Below are positions 32,696 through 40,679 of a DNA stretch of 64,000 nucleotides, in pieces. Both the position numbers and the translations under genes were made by a program. Source of the stretch: Pseudarthrobacter sulfonivorans. Its GTDB lineage: Bacteria; Actinomycetota; Actinomycetes; Actinomycetales; Micrococcaceae. The stretch is taken from contig NZ_JACXBW010000022.1 of the NCBI RefSeq assembly GCF_014712225.1, forward strand, positions 1-64,000, given 5' to 3'. The notes below the pieces were generated by a model, which was not told the origin of the DNA, made no database searches, and was given only the letters and a program-made list of their open reading frames with translations. Within the stretch, counting starts at the first letter, position 1, and each line of letters begins with the position of its first letter.

Positions 32696-33417
32696 GATGC
32701 GCTGGTGGAGATCCGGTGGAGCCATTCGAGGAACAATTTAAGTTCCGAGCTTGAAAGCTGATCTGAGTGCGACGCCTGGAGTGCGGCATTCAAGGCGATC
32801 GCCGCCACCACCACCGAGGACCGCCCCGAGTTTTCGGGGGATGTCCCTGCGGCCTGCTCCGTGGACACCGCAAAGATCATGGCGTCCCGGGTCATGGTGG
32901 ACAGTTCAAGGTTCCGTTCGGCGGCGGGCTCCGCTATCAGCATGAGCGTCACGCCCACGTTGGCGGCCAGGATGGACCTGGCTGCCTCCCGTGGCTGGAC
33001 ATTCAGCTGGCCCGCGGCCGCTGCCTTGGTCAGCATTTCCTCCATGAGCGCCTCGGCATCGGCAACGATGGCGGGACGGCTTTCCGGGCGGATATTGCCG
33101 AACATGACCAAGTACAGTTCCGGCTGCTTAAGCCCGAACAGGACGTGGTTGTCCCACATCCGCCGGATATCCTCCAGCGGATGTCCGGACGGGGCGAAAT
33201 CCCTCTCGCCCGCAACATACTCTTCAAACCCTGCGGCAACAACGGCGTCGAAGAGACCTTCCTTGTCACCGAAGTGGTGGTACAGGGTGGGCGCCGTGAC
33301 ACCTGCCAGCTGCGTGATCTGGCGGGTGGAAACGGCTGCTCCGGCTGAATTTGCCAGCAATTCGGCTGCTGCTCGCAACAGTCGCATTTTGGGGGGAAGC
33401 TGGCCATCCAAACTCAT
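32689..33417 (-). CDS. TetR-family regulator of the mannitol/PTS locus
   Basis: A 242-residue TetR protein. HTH: LLRAAAELLANSAGAAVSTRQITQLAGVTAPTLYHHFGDKEGLFDAVV. The ligand domain (about 60-200) contains FGLKQPELYLVMFGNIRPES, and the last 40 residues are a Ser-rich helix. It is the first gene of the leftward tetR-mtlA-mtlD unit, with only 59 bp before mtlA, and is divergent from ptsI-ptsH. A TATAGC-ATT-GCTATA dyad 19 bp upstream is its likely operator and could control both directions. That a TetR rather than the usual MtlR controls mannitol genes is inference from position. Confidence 0.82.
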   Translation of the reverse strand: MSLDGQLPPKMRLLRAAAELLANSAGAAVSTRQITQLAGVTAPTLYHHFGDKEGLFDAVVAAGFEEYVAGERDFAPSGHPLEDIRRMWDNHVLFGLKQPELYLVMFGNIRPESRPAIVADAEALMEEMLTKAAAAGQLNVQPREAARSILAANVGVTLMLIAEPAAERNLELSTMTRDAMIFAVSTEQAAGTSPENSGRSSVVVAAIALNAALQASHSDQLSSSELKLFLEWLHRISTSASS

Positions 33418-33435
33418 AGCCGCTACCCTATCACC

Positions 33436-33450
33436 TATAGCATTGCTATA
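33436..33450. promoter_or_regulatory. Candidate TetR operator between tetR-mtl and ptsI
   Basis: TATAGC-ATT-GCTATA, perfect 6-bp arms, 19 bp before the tetR start and 130 bp before ptsI. Confidence 0.5.
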
Positions 33451-33579
33451 TGAACTGAATCACATACAATTTTTTCAGGCACGTTTCCACTGCCGCACGC
33501 AGTAGTTGCGGCACCCCCGGCATGGCGCCGGGGCTGTTCCGGGGCGCGCCTGGTTACCGGCAGAGAATGAGGACCTTCA

Positions 33580-35265
33580 GTGCAGACCTTTTCAGGAGTA
33601 GGCGTCAGCCCCGGCCGCATCATCGGAACCGTCCGGCAGATGCCTAAACCGATCAGCGAACCCCCCGCAGGCGAGCAACTGGCGGCCGGAACTTCCGCCG
33701 AAGACGCCACCGCAGCCCTGAAGGCGGCGTCCCAGGCCGTGCACGACGAACTCAAGGCCCGCGCCGCCCACGCCACGGGTGACGGCAAAGCGGTCCTGGA
33801 AGCCACGGCGCTGATGGCCAAGGACACGATGCTGATCAAGGGAGCCGCCAAGCTTGTGGCCCGCGGCACCTCGAGCGAGCGTGCCATCTGGGAGTCCGGC
33901 TCTTCGGTTTCGGAAATGCTCCACAACCTCGGCGGCTACATGGCTGAACGCGCCACCGACGTCCTGGACGTCCGCGCCCGCATCGTGGCGGAGCTCCGGG
34001 GCGTGCCCGCGCCCGGCATCCCTGCGTCCAATACACCCTTTGTGCTGGTGGCGGAGGACCTGGCCCCGGCCGACACCGCCACCCTGGATCCGAACAAGGT
34101 CCTTGCGCTCGTCACCGCAGGCGGCGGCCCGCAGTCCCACACGGCCATCATCGCCCGCTCCCTGGGCCTTCCGGCGGTTGTTGCCGCGGTCGGCGTTGAC
34201 GAGCTGGCGGACGGAACCGAAGTATTCGTTGACGGCGCGGCCGGCAGTGTCACGTCAGAGCCCGACGCCTCCTTCCGTGCAGCAGCAGATGCCTGGGCAG
34301 CCACGGCTTCCCTGCTGTCCGAGTTCACCGGCACGGGCACGACGGCGGACGGTCACCTGGTGCCGCTGCTCGCCAACGTTGGCGGCGGCAAGGACGCGGC
34401 AGCTGCCGCGAAGCTGGGAGCGCAGGGCGTGGGGCTCTTCCGCACCGAGTTCTGCTTCCTGGAACGGGACACCGAACCCAGCGTGGAAGAGCAGGCCGCT
34501 GCGTACAAGAGCGTCTTTGACGCCTTCCCCGGCAAGAAGGTGGTCCTGCGCACGCTGGACGCCGGCGCCGACAAACCGCTCCCCTTCCTGACCGACTCCA
34601 CAGAGCCCAACCCGGCGCTCGGCGTCCGCGGCTACCGCACGGATTTCACGACCCCCGGCGTCCTGGACCGCCAGCTGGAAGCAATCGCGCTGGCCGAGAA
34701 GCAGTCCGAAGCAGACGTGTGGGTCATGGCCCCCATGATCTCCACGGCCGAAGAGGCGGCTCGCTTTGCCGCCATGTGTGCAGACGCCGGCATCAAGACC
34801 CCCGGCGTCATGGTGGAGGTTCCGTCCGCCGCGCTCACCGCCGAATCCATCCTTCGCGAGGTAGGTTTCGCGAGCCTCGGCACCAACGACCTCACGCAGT
34901 ACGCCATGGCCGCAGACCGCCAGCTGGGTCCCCTCGCCAACCTGAACACCCCGTGGCAGCCGGCAGTCCTTCGCCTGGTGGGACTCACCGTGGAAGGCTC
35001 CCGCGCGGAAGGCAACGGTAAGCCCGTGGGCGTCTGCGGTGAGGCTGCCGCTGACCCTGCCCTCGCCGTCGTCCTTACCGGCCTGGGGGTCAACACGCTG
35101 TCCATGACGGCGCGGTCCCTCGCCGCCGTGGCGGCCGTCCTGAAGACGGTCACCCTCGCCGAGGCGCAGGAACTGGCCAAGCTGGCACTGTCCGCGCCGA
35201 GCGCCACCGAGGCCCGCGCGTGGGTGCGGGAGAAGCTTCCCGTGCTCGAAGAGCTCGGGCTGTAA
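33580..35265 (+). CDS. ptsI: PTS enzyme I
   Basis: A 561-residue PEP-protein phosphotransferase. The phosphohistidine is in GGGPQSHTAIIARSLGLPAVV near residue 187; PEP-binding segments GVGLFRTEFCFLERD, LRTLDAGADKPLPFL and GTNDLTQYAMAADR are intact, and the C-terminal PVGVCGEAAADP holds the acid-base Cys. It phosphorylates HPr (next gene) from PEP. GTG 33580 with GAGGA seven bases ahead gives the N-terminus SGVGVSPGRIIG. Divergent from the mannitol genes and followed by ptsH, so the window contains a full chain PEP-EI-HPr-EIIA-EIIB-mannitol. Confidence 0.94.
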   Translation: MQTFSGVGVSPGRIIGTVRQMPKPISEPPAGEQLAAGTSAEDATAALKAASQAVHDELKARAAHATGDGKAVLEATALMAKDTMLIKGAAKLVARGTSSERAIWESGSSVSEMLHNLGGYMAERATDVLDVRARIVAELRGVPAPGIPASNTPFVLVAEDLAPADTATLDPNKVLALVTAGGGPQSHTAIIARSLGLPAVVAAVGVDELADGTEVFVDGAAGSVTSEPDASFRAAADAWAATASLLSEFTGTGTTADGHLVPLLANVGGGKDAAAAAKLGAQGVGLFRTEFCFLERDTEPSVEEQAAAYKSVFDAFPGKKVVLRTLDAGADKPLPFLTDSTEPNPALGVRGYRTDFTTPGVLDRQLEAIALAEKQSEADVWVMAPMISTAEEAARFAAMCADAGIKTPGVMVEVPSAALTAESILREVGFASLGTNDLTQYAMAADRQLGPLANLNTPWQPAVLRLVGLTVEGSRAEGNGKPVGVCGEAAADPALAVVLTGLGVNTLSMTARSLAAVAAVLKTVTLAEAQELAKLALSAPSATEARAWVREKLPVLEELGL

Positions 35266-35323
35266 ACAGCGCTCCGGCGCCGTGCCGTTGCCAACCACCG
35301 CCAAGCACCAACCAGGAGGAACC

Positions 35324-35602
35324 ATGCCCGAACGCATCGCCACCATCGCCAGCCGCTCCGGCCTGCACGCCCGCCCCGCCGCGCTCTTCGCAGAGGCAGC
35401 CGGGGACGTGGGAGTGGAAGTCACCATTGCCATGCAGGGCGAACCGGCAGACGAGGCGCTGGACGCTTCCAGCATCCTGTCCCTTATGACGCTTGGCGCG
35501 GCGAAGGGCGACGTCGTGGTGCTGCGGGCAGACGGTGACGGCGCCGATGCGGCGCTGGATTCGCTGGTGAAGCTCCTGGAAACGGACCTGGACGCCGAAT
35601 AG
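35324..35602 (+). CDS. ptsH: PTS phosphocarrier HPr
   Basis: A 92-residue HPr. Phosphohistidine His15 is in GLHARPAALF. The region around the regulatory serine reads LDASSILSLMTLGA (Ser49/50), so an HPr-kinase site analogous to Ser46 may be present, though actinobacteria generally lack such regulation. ATG 35324 with GGAGGA; the frame is open 42 bases upstream without use. Lies 58 bases after ptsI, same direction. It ends in front of a half hairpin and tandem repeat array. Confidence 0.93.
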   Translation: MPERIATIASRSGLHARPAALFAEAAGDVGVEVTIAMQGEPADEALDASSILSLMTLGAAKGDVVVLRADGDGADAALDSLVKLLETDLDAE

Positions 35603-35618
35603 ATCGGTGCCCAAAAAG

Positions 35619-35643
35619 AGTACGACGCCGGCGCTCACCCGAG
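35619..35643 (+). other. Left arm and loop of a terminator, right arm missing
   Basis: AGTACGACGCCGGC followed by GCTCACCCGAG matches the left arm and loop of the mtlD terminator (read on the minus strand at 29262-29240). The expected right arm TGCCGGCGTC is absent; a tandem repeat array begins instead. Confidence 0.6.
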
Positions 35644-35648
35644 GCGGT

Positions 35649-35730
35649 GCGCGTCAGGCGGTGCGAGTCAGCTGTGCGCGTCAGGCGGTGGGCGTCAGGC
35701 GCTGCGCGTCAGCTGTCCGCGTCAGGCGGT
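35649..35730. repeat. Six-unit tandem repeat (13/14-bp units)
   Basis: Units at 35649, 35663, 35676, 35690, 35704 and 35717: GCGCGTCAGGCGGT (14 bp, four variants) alternating with GCGCGTCAGCTGT-type 13-bp units, in the order A-B-A-A-B-A. It lies between convergent ptsH and the alpha/beta hydrolase; the last unit covers the hydrolase stop codon (35722). Likely variable in copy number. Confidence 0.8.
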
Positions 35731-36504
35731 GATGCCGAAGCCGTCCACGGCCCTGGCCCAGCTGGTGATCGCTGCGGCGGCCGGTCCGGTGGCGGTGTGC
35801 TGAAAAACGTGGCCCTGGCCCGGGATTTCGGTGAGGCTTCCCCGGGCCGCCTGGGCTGCGAGCCGCCGGCACCACTCGCGGCCGGCCACGGGGTCTTTGC
35901 TGCCACGTAGTATAAGCACTGGCTGACTGACGCCGGGTATCCGCGCCTCCAGGGGGTACTGCATCATCACGGGCAACTCGGTGAGATACCAGCGGGGACC
36001 CGCCCGGAAGTAGTCGGAAAAGACGATGGCGTTGGCGGACAGGCTCTCGCTGAACATGGAATCGCGGGTCAAGGCCAGCGCTTGTTGCGCAACCGACTTG
36101 CGGCGAGGGTCCACCACCGGGCCCATCAGCACGACGCCGGCGACGAGTTCAGGCTCTTGCAGGGCGAGTTCCACCGCATGCTGGGTCCCCATGGAATGCC
36201 CGATCACCACGCAGGACGTCACGCCGGCGTCCACCAGCGCAGCACGGACAAAGGCCGCGTACTCCCCCACCGGTACCTGGCGCTTGGGTCTGGGCGCATC
36301 GCCGAATCCGGGGAGGTCAAATGAGTAGACGGTGGCCGTCAGGGCCAGCTCCTGGTGCAGGCGCGCGAGGTAACGGTGGGAAACGCCGATCCCGTGCAGC
36401 AGGACAAAGGTTTGGCTCGGAGACTCGGCCGCGGGGGCCACGGAAGCGTAGAGCCGGCCGGCCAGGCCGCCGGCTTCGATATCCAGCCCACCAGTAAGTT
36501 TCAC
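35722..36504 (-). CDS. Alpha/beta hydrolase
   Basis: A 260-residue alpha/beta hydrolase. Oxyanion region FVLLHGIGVSHRYLARLH, nucleophile elbow VVIGHSMGTQHAVELA (Ser in GHSMG), acid in LRGSKDPVAGREW, and the catalytic His in PGQGHVFQHT. Complete triad, so an active esterase/lipase or C-C hydrolase is expected. I use GTG 36504 (VKLTGGLDI); upstream codons belong to the antisense of the neighbouring gene. Substrate unknown. Its 3' end is made of a tandem repeat, which contributes the last residues. Confidence 0.8.
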   Translation of the reverse strand: MKLTGGLDIEAGGLAGRLYASVAPAAESPSQTFVLLHGIGVSHRYLARLHQELALTATVYSFDLPGFGDAPRPKRQVPVGEYAAFVRAALVDAGVTSCVVIGHSMGTQHAVELALQEPELVAGVVLMGPVVDPRRKSVAQQALALTRDSMFSESLSANAIVFSDYFRAGPRWYLTELPVMMQYPLEARIPGVSQPVLILRGSKDPVAGREWCRRLAAQAARGSLTEIPGQGHVFQHTATGPAAAAITSWARAVDGFGITA

Positions 36505-36552
36505 CCAGCGAGCATACCGCCCACCGCTGCCGGCGGCGGTTAGGGTGGGGGC

Positions 36553-36960
36553 ATGGCACTGATAGCTCCCCGGATGACTGCCGGCCTGCCGGCCGACGAC
36601 GCAGGCAAACTGCGGCAGGCACTGGAAGGCGGCCACGACATCACCGTCTTCGTGGACGGCACTGTCCACCGGCTGACGCCCCAGGCGAGGGACGCCGTCG
36701 TCGACCTCCTTAGCCGGTTGGGCCGCGGCGAAGCGGTGACCGTAAGCAGTGTGGAGGAAATGCTCACCACCTCCCAGGCCGCCGAACTCGCCGGAATCAG
36801 CCACACCTATCTGCGCAACATGACCGATCGCGGCGAGATTCCGGTGGAATACCGCGGCACACACCGCCGGATCAGGCTGGCCGCCATCATGGCCTGGCTC
36901 GAGCAGCAGAAGCACAGCGAGCACGCGAAGCAGGCCGGCCAGCCCGCCGAAACCAGCTAG
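36553..36960 (+). CDS. Excisionase-type HTH DNA-binding protein
   Basis: A 135-residue protein with a MerR-like/excisionase HTH: VEEMLTTSQAAELAGISHTYLRNMTDRGEIPVEYRGTHRRIRLAAIMAWLEQQ (about residues 67-120). The preceding 60 residues (AGKLRQALEGGHDITVFVDGTVHRLTPQARDAVVDLLSRLGRGEAVTV) resemble the antitoxin-like domain often found with this HTH in actinobacteria. No toxin gene (PIN or other) is adjacent, so it is either an orphan antitoxin-type protein or a small regulator. It starts at ATG 36553 behind a G-rich sequence. It overlaps the end of the PucR gene by four bases (convergent). Confidence 0.75.
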   Translation: MALIAPRMTAGLPADDAGKLRQALEGGHDITVFVDGTVHRLTPQARDAVVDLLSRLGRGEAVTVSSVEEMLTTSQAAELAGISHTYLRNMTDRGEIPVEYRGTHRRIRLAAIMAWLEQQKHSEHAKQAGQPAETS

Positions 36961-38174
36961 ATCCGGGGACGCGCCGCCCAGCGGCGCATCTTCAAGGCCG
37001 CATGGAGTTCCAGCCGGGGCAGGCCTTTCAGGGGGTCGACGCCGAGAAGCTGGCGGATGCGGCCCAGCCGGTTGTAGACGCTGCTGCGGTGGAGATGAAG
37101 TTTGGTGGCCACGTCCTGGACCGAGCCGTCGTTGTCGTAGATGAGCTCCAGGACCGGTAGGAGCTCGTGGTTCCGGTCGTGGTCTTCGAGCATTCGAACG
37201 TAGACGGACCCGGTGTCCGTCCAGGCGCCGGCTCCTCCGCCCGCTGATGCCAGCAGCTGGTAAACGCCGGTGGCCCGGCAGTCCACCAGTTCGCCGAGCT
37301 GGGGATCCACGGCGGCCGCCTGCGCTGCCTGCCGGGACTGCCGGTAGGCCTCGGCCAGCTCGCGGGGCCGCGCAAACCCCTCGCTGATGCCCAGGATGAT
37401 GCGGTGCACCGGCCGGCCGGAGCGTTTGGCCAGCTCAAGCTGGTAGTGGACCAGGACCTGGGCATGGTTGGCGCGCCCCACGGACTCGCTGAACAGCACC
37501 ACGGAGTGGGTTTCCGTGCCCGCGCTGAACAGTGCCATGTCCACCCCCACTGTGGCCTGCAGGGCGGCCGAGCTGTGAATCAGCGTGGAGGCAATGGGGT
37601 CGGGACCGCCGGCCCAGCCATCAGCGTCAAGCACGGTCACCACCTGCCACGGACCCTTGCCTTGGATTTCCTTCCAGCCCGCCACGGCGGCCACCGCGTT
37701 GGCGTCGCCGGAGCAGGCCGCCAGGAACTCGCGTTCACGGCTGCGCCTGAACTCAGACTCTGCCGTGTTGGAATCCAGGAGCAGGCCCGAAAGCAGCTCG
37801 ATCTCCCGGGTCACCGCCGGCAGCTGGGAGACGATCGCGGCCGGGTTCTCCTCCGCAGAGTCCTGCTGCACCCAGAGGTAGCCCACGCGGAATCCGCGCA
37901 CCATCAAGGGAACGCACACGCGGCCCAGCATGCCCAGGTCTGCATTGGCAGGGATCACTACCGGGCGGACCGCCGTCGCGATGCCATGGGACAACTGCCA
38001 TGCACTGACGTCCGCCGGCACCCTTTTGCTCAACAGGAAGTTCACGCGGACCTGGTCCGCGTGGGACTGGTTGGAGCTGTAGGCGAGCAGCAGGCCGTCC
38101 AGGTCTTCCAGCGAAAGTCCGCGCCCAAGCTTCTGGGCCACCTGCTCCACGAGCTCTTCCACGTCCTGCTGCAT
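36957..38174 (-). CDS. PucR/CdaR-family regulator, AdeR-like
   Basis: A 405-residue PucR-type protein. The C-terminal HTH is diagnostic: YDNDGSVQDVATKLHLHRSSVYNRLGRIRQLLGVDPLKGLPRLELHAALK. The middle has a GGDEF-like/PucR domain (about 170-290), and the N-terminus a sensor domain without recognised motif. It is divergent from alanine dehydrogenase. The same pair (adeR-ald) occurs in Bacillus subtilis, where the PucR-family AdeR activates ald in response to alanine. That conserved arrangement across phyla supports the same job here. A perfect ATTCCGCGGAAT dyad sits in the shared promoter region. Confidence 0.85.
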   Translation of the reverse strand: MQQDVEELVEQVAQKLGRGLSLEDLDGLLLAYSSNQSHADQVRVNFLLSKRVPADVSAWQLSHGIATAVRPVVIPANADLGMLGRVCVPLMVRGFRVGYLWVQQDSAEENPAAIVSQLPAVTREIELLSGLLLDSNTAESEFRRSREREFLAACSGDANAVAAVAGWKEIQGKGPWQVVTVLDADGWAGGPDPIASTLIHSSAALQATVGVDMALFSAGTETHSVVLFSESVGRANHAQVLVHYQLELAKRSGRPVHRIILGISEGFARPRELAEAYRQSRQAAQAAAVDPQLGELVDCRATGVYQLLASAGGGAGAWTDTGSVYVRMLEDHDRNHELLPVLELIYDNDGSVQDVATKLHLHRSSVYNRLGRIRQLLGVDPLKGLPRLELHAALKMRRWAARPRI

Positions 38175-38271
38175 GGGCTAACACTACTGCCCCGGAGGTT
38201 CCCCGGACGAACGGACACGAGGCGACACCTGACGCCCTCACGCTAAACATTTGTCGAACCGTGAAATCCCA

Positions 38272-38283
38272 ATTCCGCGGAAT
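38272..38283. promoter_or_regulatory. Candidate AdeR-type operator
   Basis: Perfect 12-bp palindrome ATTCCGCGGAAT, 98 bp from the regulator start and 125 bp from ald, in the divergent gap. Confidence 0.4.
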
Positions 38284-38407
38284 CATGCGGGAGTTCCCTG
38301 CTTGGAAGTCGGGATCGCTGTCAGCTGGATCACAGCCGGATTTATTCTGGAATCACAACCTTCCCCGCAATTTCGGACCTATCCGGCCCGAGAACATGGA
38401 GCCCAGA

Positions 38408-39526
38408 ATGATCATCGGTGTCCCCAAAGAGATCAAGAACAACGAATTCCGCGTCGCCATCACTGCCGCTGGTGTTAACGAGTTCCGCACTCACGGCCAC
38501 GACGTCCTCGTTGAGCGCGGGGCAGGGCTGGGGTCGGGGATCACCGACGAGGAATACGCTGTCGCAGGTGCGGAGATCGTGGCAGACGCCGACGACGTCT
38601 GGGCCCGCGCCGACATGGTCATGAAGGTCAAAGAACCCATCAAGGCCGAGTACCACCGCTTCCGCAAGGGCCTGATCCTGTTCACCTACCTCCACCTCGC
38701 GGCCGAGCCCGAACTTACCCAGGAACTCATCAACTCCGGCGTCACGGCCATCGCTTACGAGACCGTCCAGGAAGGCCGCACGCTGCCGCTGCTCGCCCCC
38801 ATGTCTGAGGTGGCCGGACGCCTTTCCGTGCAGGTGGGCGCCACATCCCTCATGGCGCCGGCAGGCGGCAAGGGCGTTCTTCTCGGCGGCGTTCCGGGTG
38901 TCCGTCCGGCCAAGGTGGTTGTCCTCGGCGCCGGCGTCGCCGGTACCAACGCCGCGGCCATGGCCCTGGGCCTCGGCGCGGACGTGACCATCCTGGACAT
39001 CAACATCAACCGCCTCCGCGAACTGGACGCCCAGTATGCCGGCCGGCTCAAGACCGTGGCATCGAACAAGTACGAGATCGAAAAGTCAGTGGTGGACGCG
39101 GACCTGGTGATCGGTTCCGTCCTGATCCCCGGCGCCAAGGCCCCCAAGCTGGTCAGCAACGAGCTTGTCTCCCGGATGAAGCCCGGCTCCGTGCTGGTGG
39201 ACATCGCCGTGGACCAGGGCGGCTGCTTCGAGGACACGCACCCCACCACGCACCAGGAACCCACGTACAAGGTGCACAACACCATCTTCTACTGCGTGGC
39301 CAACATGCCCGGCGCCGTGCCCAACACCTCAACCTACGCCCTGACCAACGTCACCCTCCGCTACGCCGTGGCACTGGCCAACCTGGGTGTCAGGACCGCC
39401 TTCGACCGCGACCCCGCCCTCGCCGCCGGCCTCAACATCGCCGGCGGCCACGTGGCACACCACTCCGTCTCCGAGGCCCACAACCTGCCCCTCGTGGCGG
39501 ACTGGCACGAACTCGTTTCGGCCTAG
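38408..39526 (+). CDS. ald: Alanine dehydrogenase
   Basis: A 372-residue NAD-linked alanine dehydrogenase, the normal length. Seen: MIIGVPKEIKNNEFRVA at the start, MKVKEPIKAEY (Lys for pyruvate), LFTYLHLAAEP (His), VVVLGAGVAGTNAAAMALGLGADVTILDIN (Rossmann with Asp), and VDQGGCFED (Asp). It interconverts alanine and pyruvate plus ammonia, feeding amino nitrogen into central metabolism. ATG 38408 follows GGAG; an ATG 12 bases upstream is possible. Read divergently from the AdeR-like gene. A perfect hairpin with a T-run follows. Confidence 0.94.
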   Translation: MIIGVPKEIKNNEFRVAITAAGVNEFRTHGHDVLVERGAGLGSGITDEEYAVAGAEIVADADDVWARADMVMKVKEPIKAEYHRFRKGLILFTYLHLAAEPELTQELINSGVTAIAYETVQEGRTLPLLAPMSEVAGRLSVQVGATSLMAPAGGKGVLLGGVPGVRPAKVVVLGAGVAGTNAAAMALGLGADVTILDININRLRELDAQYAGRLKTVASNKYEIEKSVVDADLVIGSVLIPGAKAPKLVSNELVSRMKPGSVLVDIAVDQGGCFEDTHPTTHQEPTYKVHNTIFYCVANMPGAVPNTSTYALTNVTLRYAVALANLGVRTAFDRDPALAAGLNIAGGHVAHHSVSEAHNLPLVADWHELVSA

Positions 39527-39542
39527 CCACCCTCCATCGATT

Positions 39543-39588
39543 GCTCCGTAACCGCCCTTTTGGACGTCCAGAACGGCTGTTACGGAGC
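39543..39588. terminator. Bidirectional terminator between ald and the oxidoreductase
   Basis: GCTCCGTAAC (39543-39552) / GTTACGGAGC (39579-39588) with further pairing outside (CGATT/GTCG) and an inner GGACGTCC palindrome; TTGCTTTT follows on the plus strand. The two genes converge here. Confidence 0.7.
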
Positions 39589-39600
39589 AGTCGATTGCTT

Positions 39601-40659
39601 TTAGGCCAGCGCGCGGGCTTGCTCTATAAGTTTCAGGGTCTCGACGGCGTCTTCCGGGTCTACTGGGACGGGCAGGTCGGAGGATATGCCGCCGTCGAGG
39701 ATTTTTTCCGCGAGGATCCGGTAGAACTCCGGGTAGGCGCCCCGCTCGGTCGGCAGCGCGTCCAGGTGGCCGTCGCGGCCCAGCACTCCGGCCCACTCCG
39801 GCGCCTCAACACCGTACTCTGCGTCCAGCGGCCCGCCGCCGGCCACAATGTAGGGTTCCTGGGGGTCCACACCATGCTTGGTGAAGCCGCCGGTTGAGCC
39901 AAGGATGCGGAATCGCGGTCCCTGCTGGGCGCACAGCATGTTCATCGTCAGGTGGGTGAGGACGCCCGACTCGTGCCGCAAGGCCACGAACGAATCGTCG
40001 TCGGCTTTCTCCTCGGGACGGCGGATCTGAAGCTCCGCGTGAACCACCACCGCCGGGCCGAACAGCTGCAGCGCCTGATCGATCAAGTGCGCGCCGAGGT
40101 CGAACAGCACACCGCCGCCGTCCGCCGCCGTGGCACTGGCCTTCCAGGCCTTGGAAATAGCCGGCGACCACCGTTCAAAGCTTGACTCGAAGCGCGCGAC
40201 GCTGCCCAATGCTTCCCCGGCCAGGAGCTTGCTGACGGTCAGGAAATCCCCGTCCCAGCGCCGGTTCTGGAAGACCGTGAGCACCCGGCCCAGCCGTTCC
40301 GCCAAGGCGATCAGCTCCTGTCCCTGGGCGCTGCTGACAGCGAACGGTTTATCCACCACAACGTCCAGGCCCGCCTCCAGCGCCGCCTTCGCCTGCGGAA
40401 AATGGGTGGCAGGCGGGGTTCCCAGTACCACGAGGTCAAGGTCCCCGGCGAGCTCAAGGACGGCATCGGCGTCGCGCACTGTTTTGACGCCCGGGTACCG
40501 CTGCGTCGCCGCCGCCTGCCGGCCGGCGTCGGACGTTGCGATGACGTCCAGGGAGTAGCGGGGGTCCGCCGCGATGAGCGGCGCGTGGAAAACGCTGCCG
40601 GAGAGGCCATACCCGACGACGGCAGTCCGGACAGTGCGGTGAAGTTCAGTCGAGTTCAT
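39601..40659 (-). CDS. Gfo/Idh/MocA-family oxidoreductase
   Basis: A 352-residue NAD(P)-dependent sugar or inositol-type dehydrogenase. N-terminal Rossmann motif VVGYGLSGSVFHAPLI, then the EKP-like motif VDKPFAVSSAQGQELIALAE (DKP for the usual EKP), and the C-terminal sheet domain with GGGVLFDLGAHLIDQALQLFG (catalytic GxH). The closest described branch is the YvaA/scyllo-inositol dehydrogenase group (GSVFHAPLI is typical). ATG 40659 is preferred; the frame extends 63 bases upstream into the repeat region. Substrate unknown. Confidence 0.85.
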   Translation of the reverse strand: MNSTELHRTVRTAVVGYGLSGSVFHAPLIAADPRYSLDVIATSDAGRQAAATQRYPGVKTVRDADAVLELAGDLDLVVLGTPPATHFPQAKAALEAGLDVVVDKPFAVSSAQGQELIALAERLGRVLTVFQNRRWDGDFLTVSKLLAGEALGSVARFESSFERWSPAISKAWKASATAADGGGVLFDLGAHLIDQALQLFGPAVVVHAELQIRRPEEKADDDSFVALRHESGVLTHLTMNMLCAQQGPRFRILGSTGGFTKHGVDPQEPYIVAGGGPLDAEYGVEAPEWAGVLGRDGHLDALPTERGAYPEFYRILAEKILDGGISSDLPVPVDPEDAVETLKLIEQARALA

Positions 40660-40679
40660 AGGCAGTACCGTACCCCGAA

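Noticed and set aside
36553..36960. Toxin-antitoxin module
   Set aside because: The protein looks like an antitoxin-type HTH, but neither neighbour is a toxin: one is a hydrolase, the other a PucR regulator.
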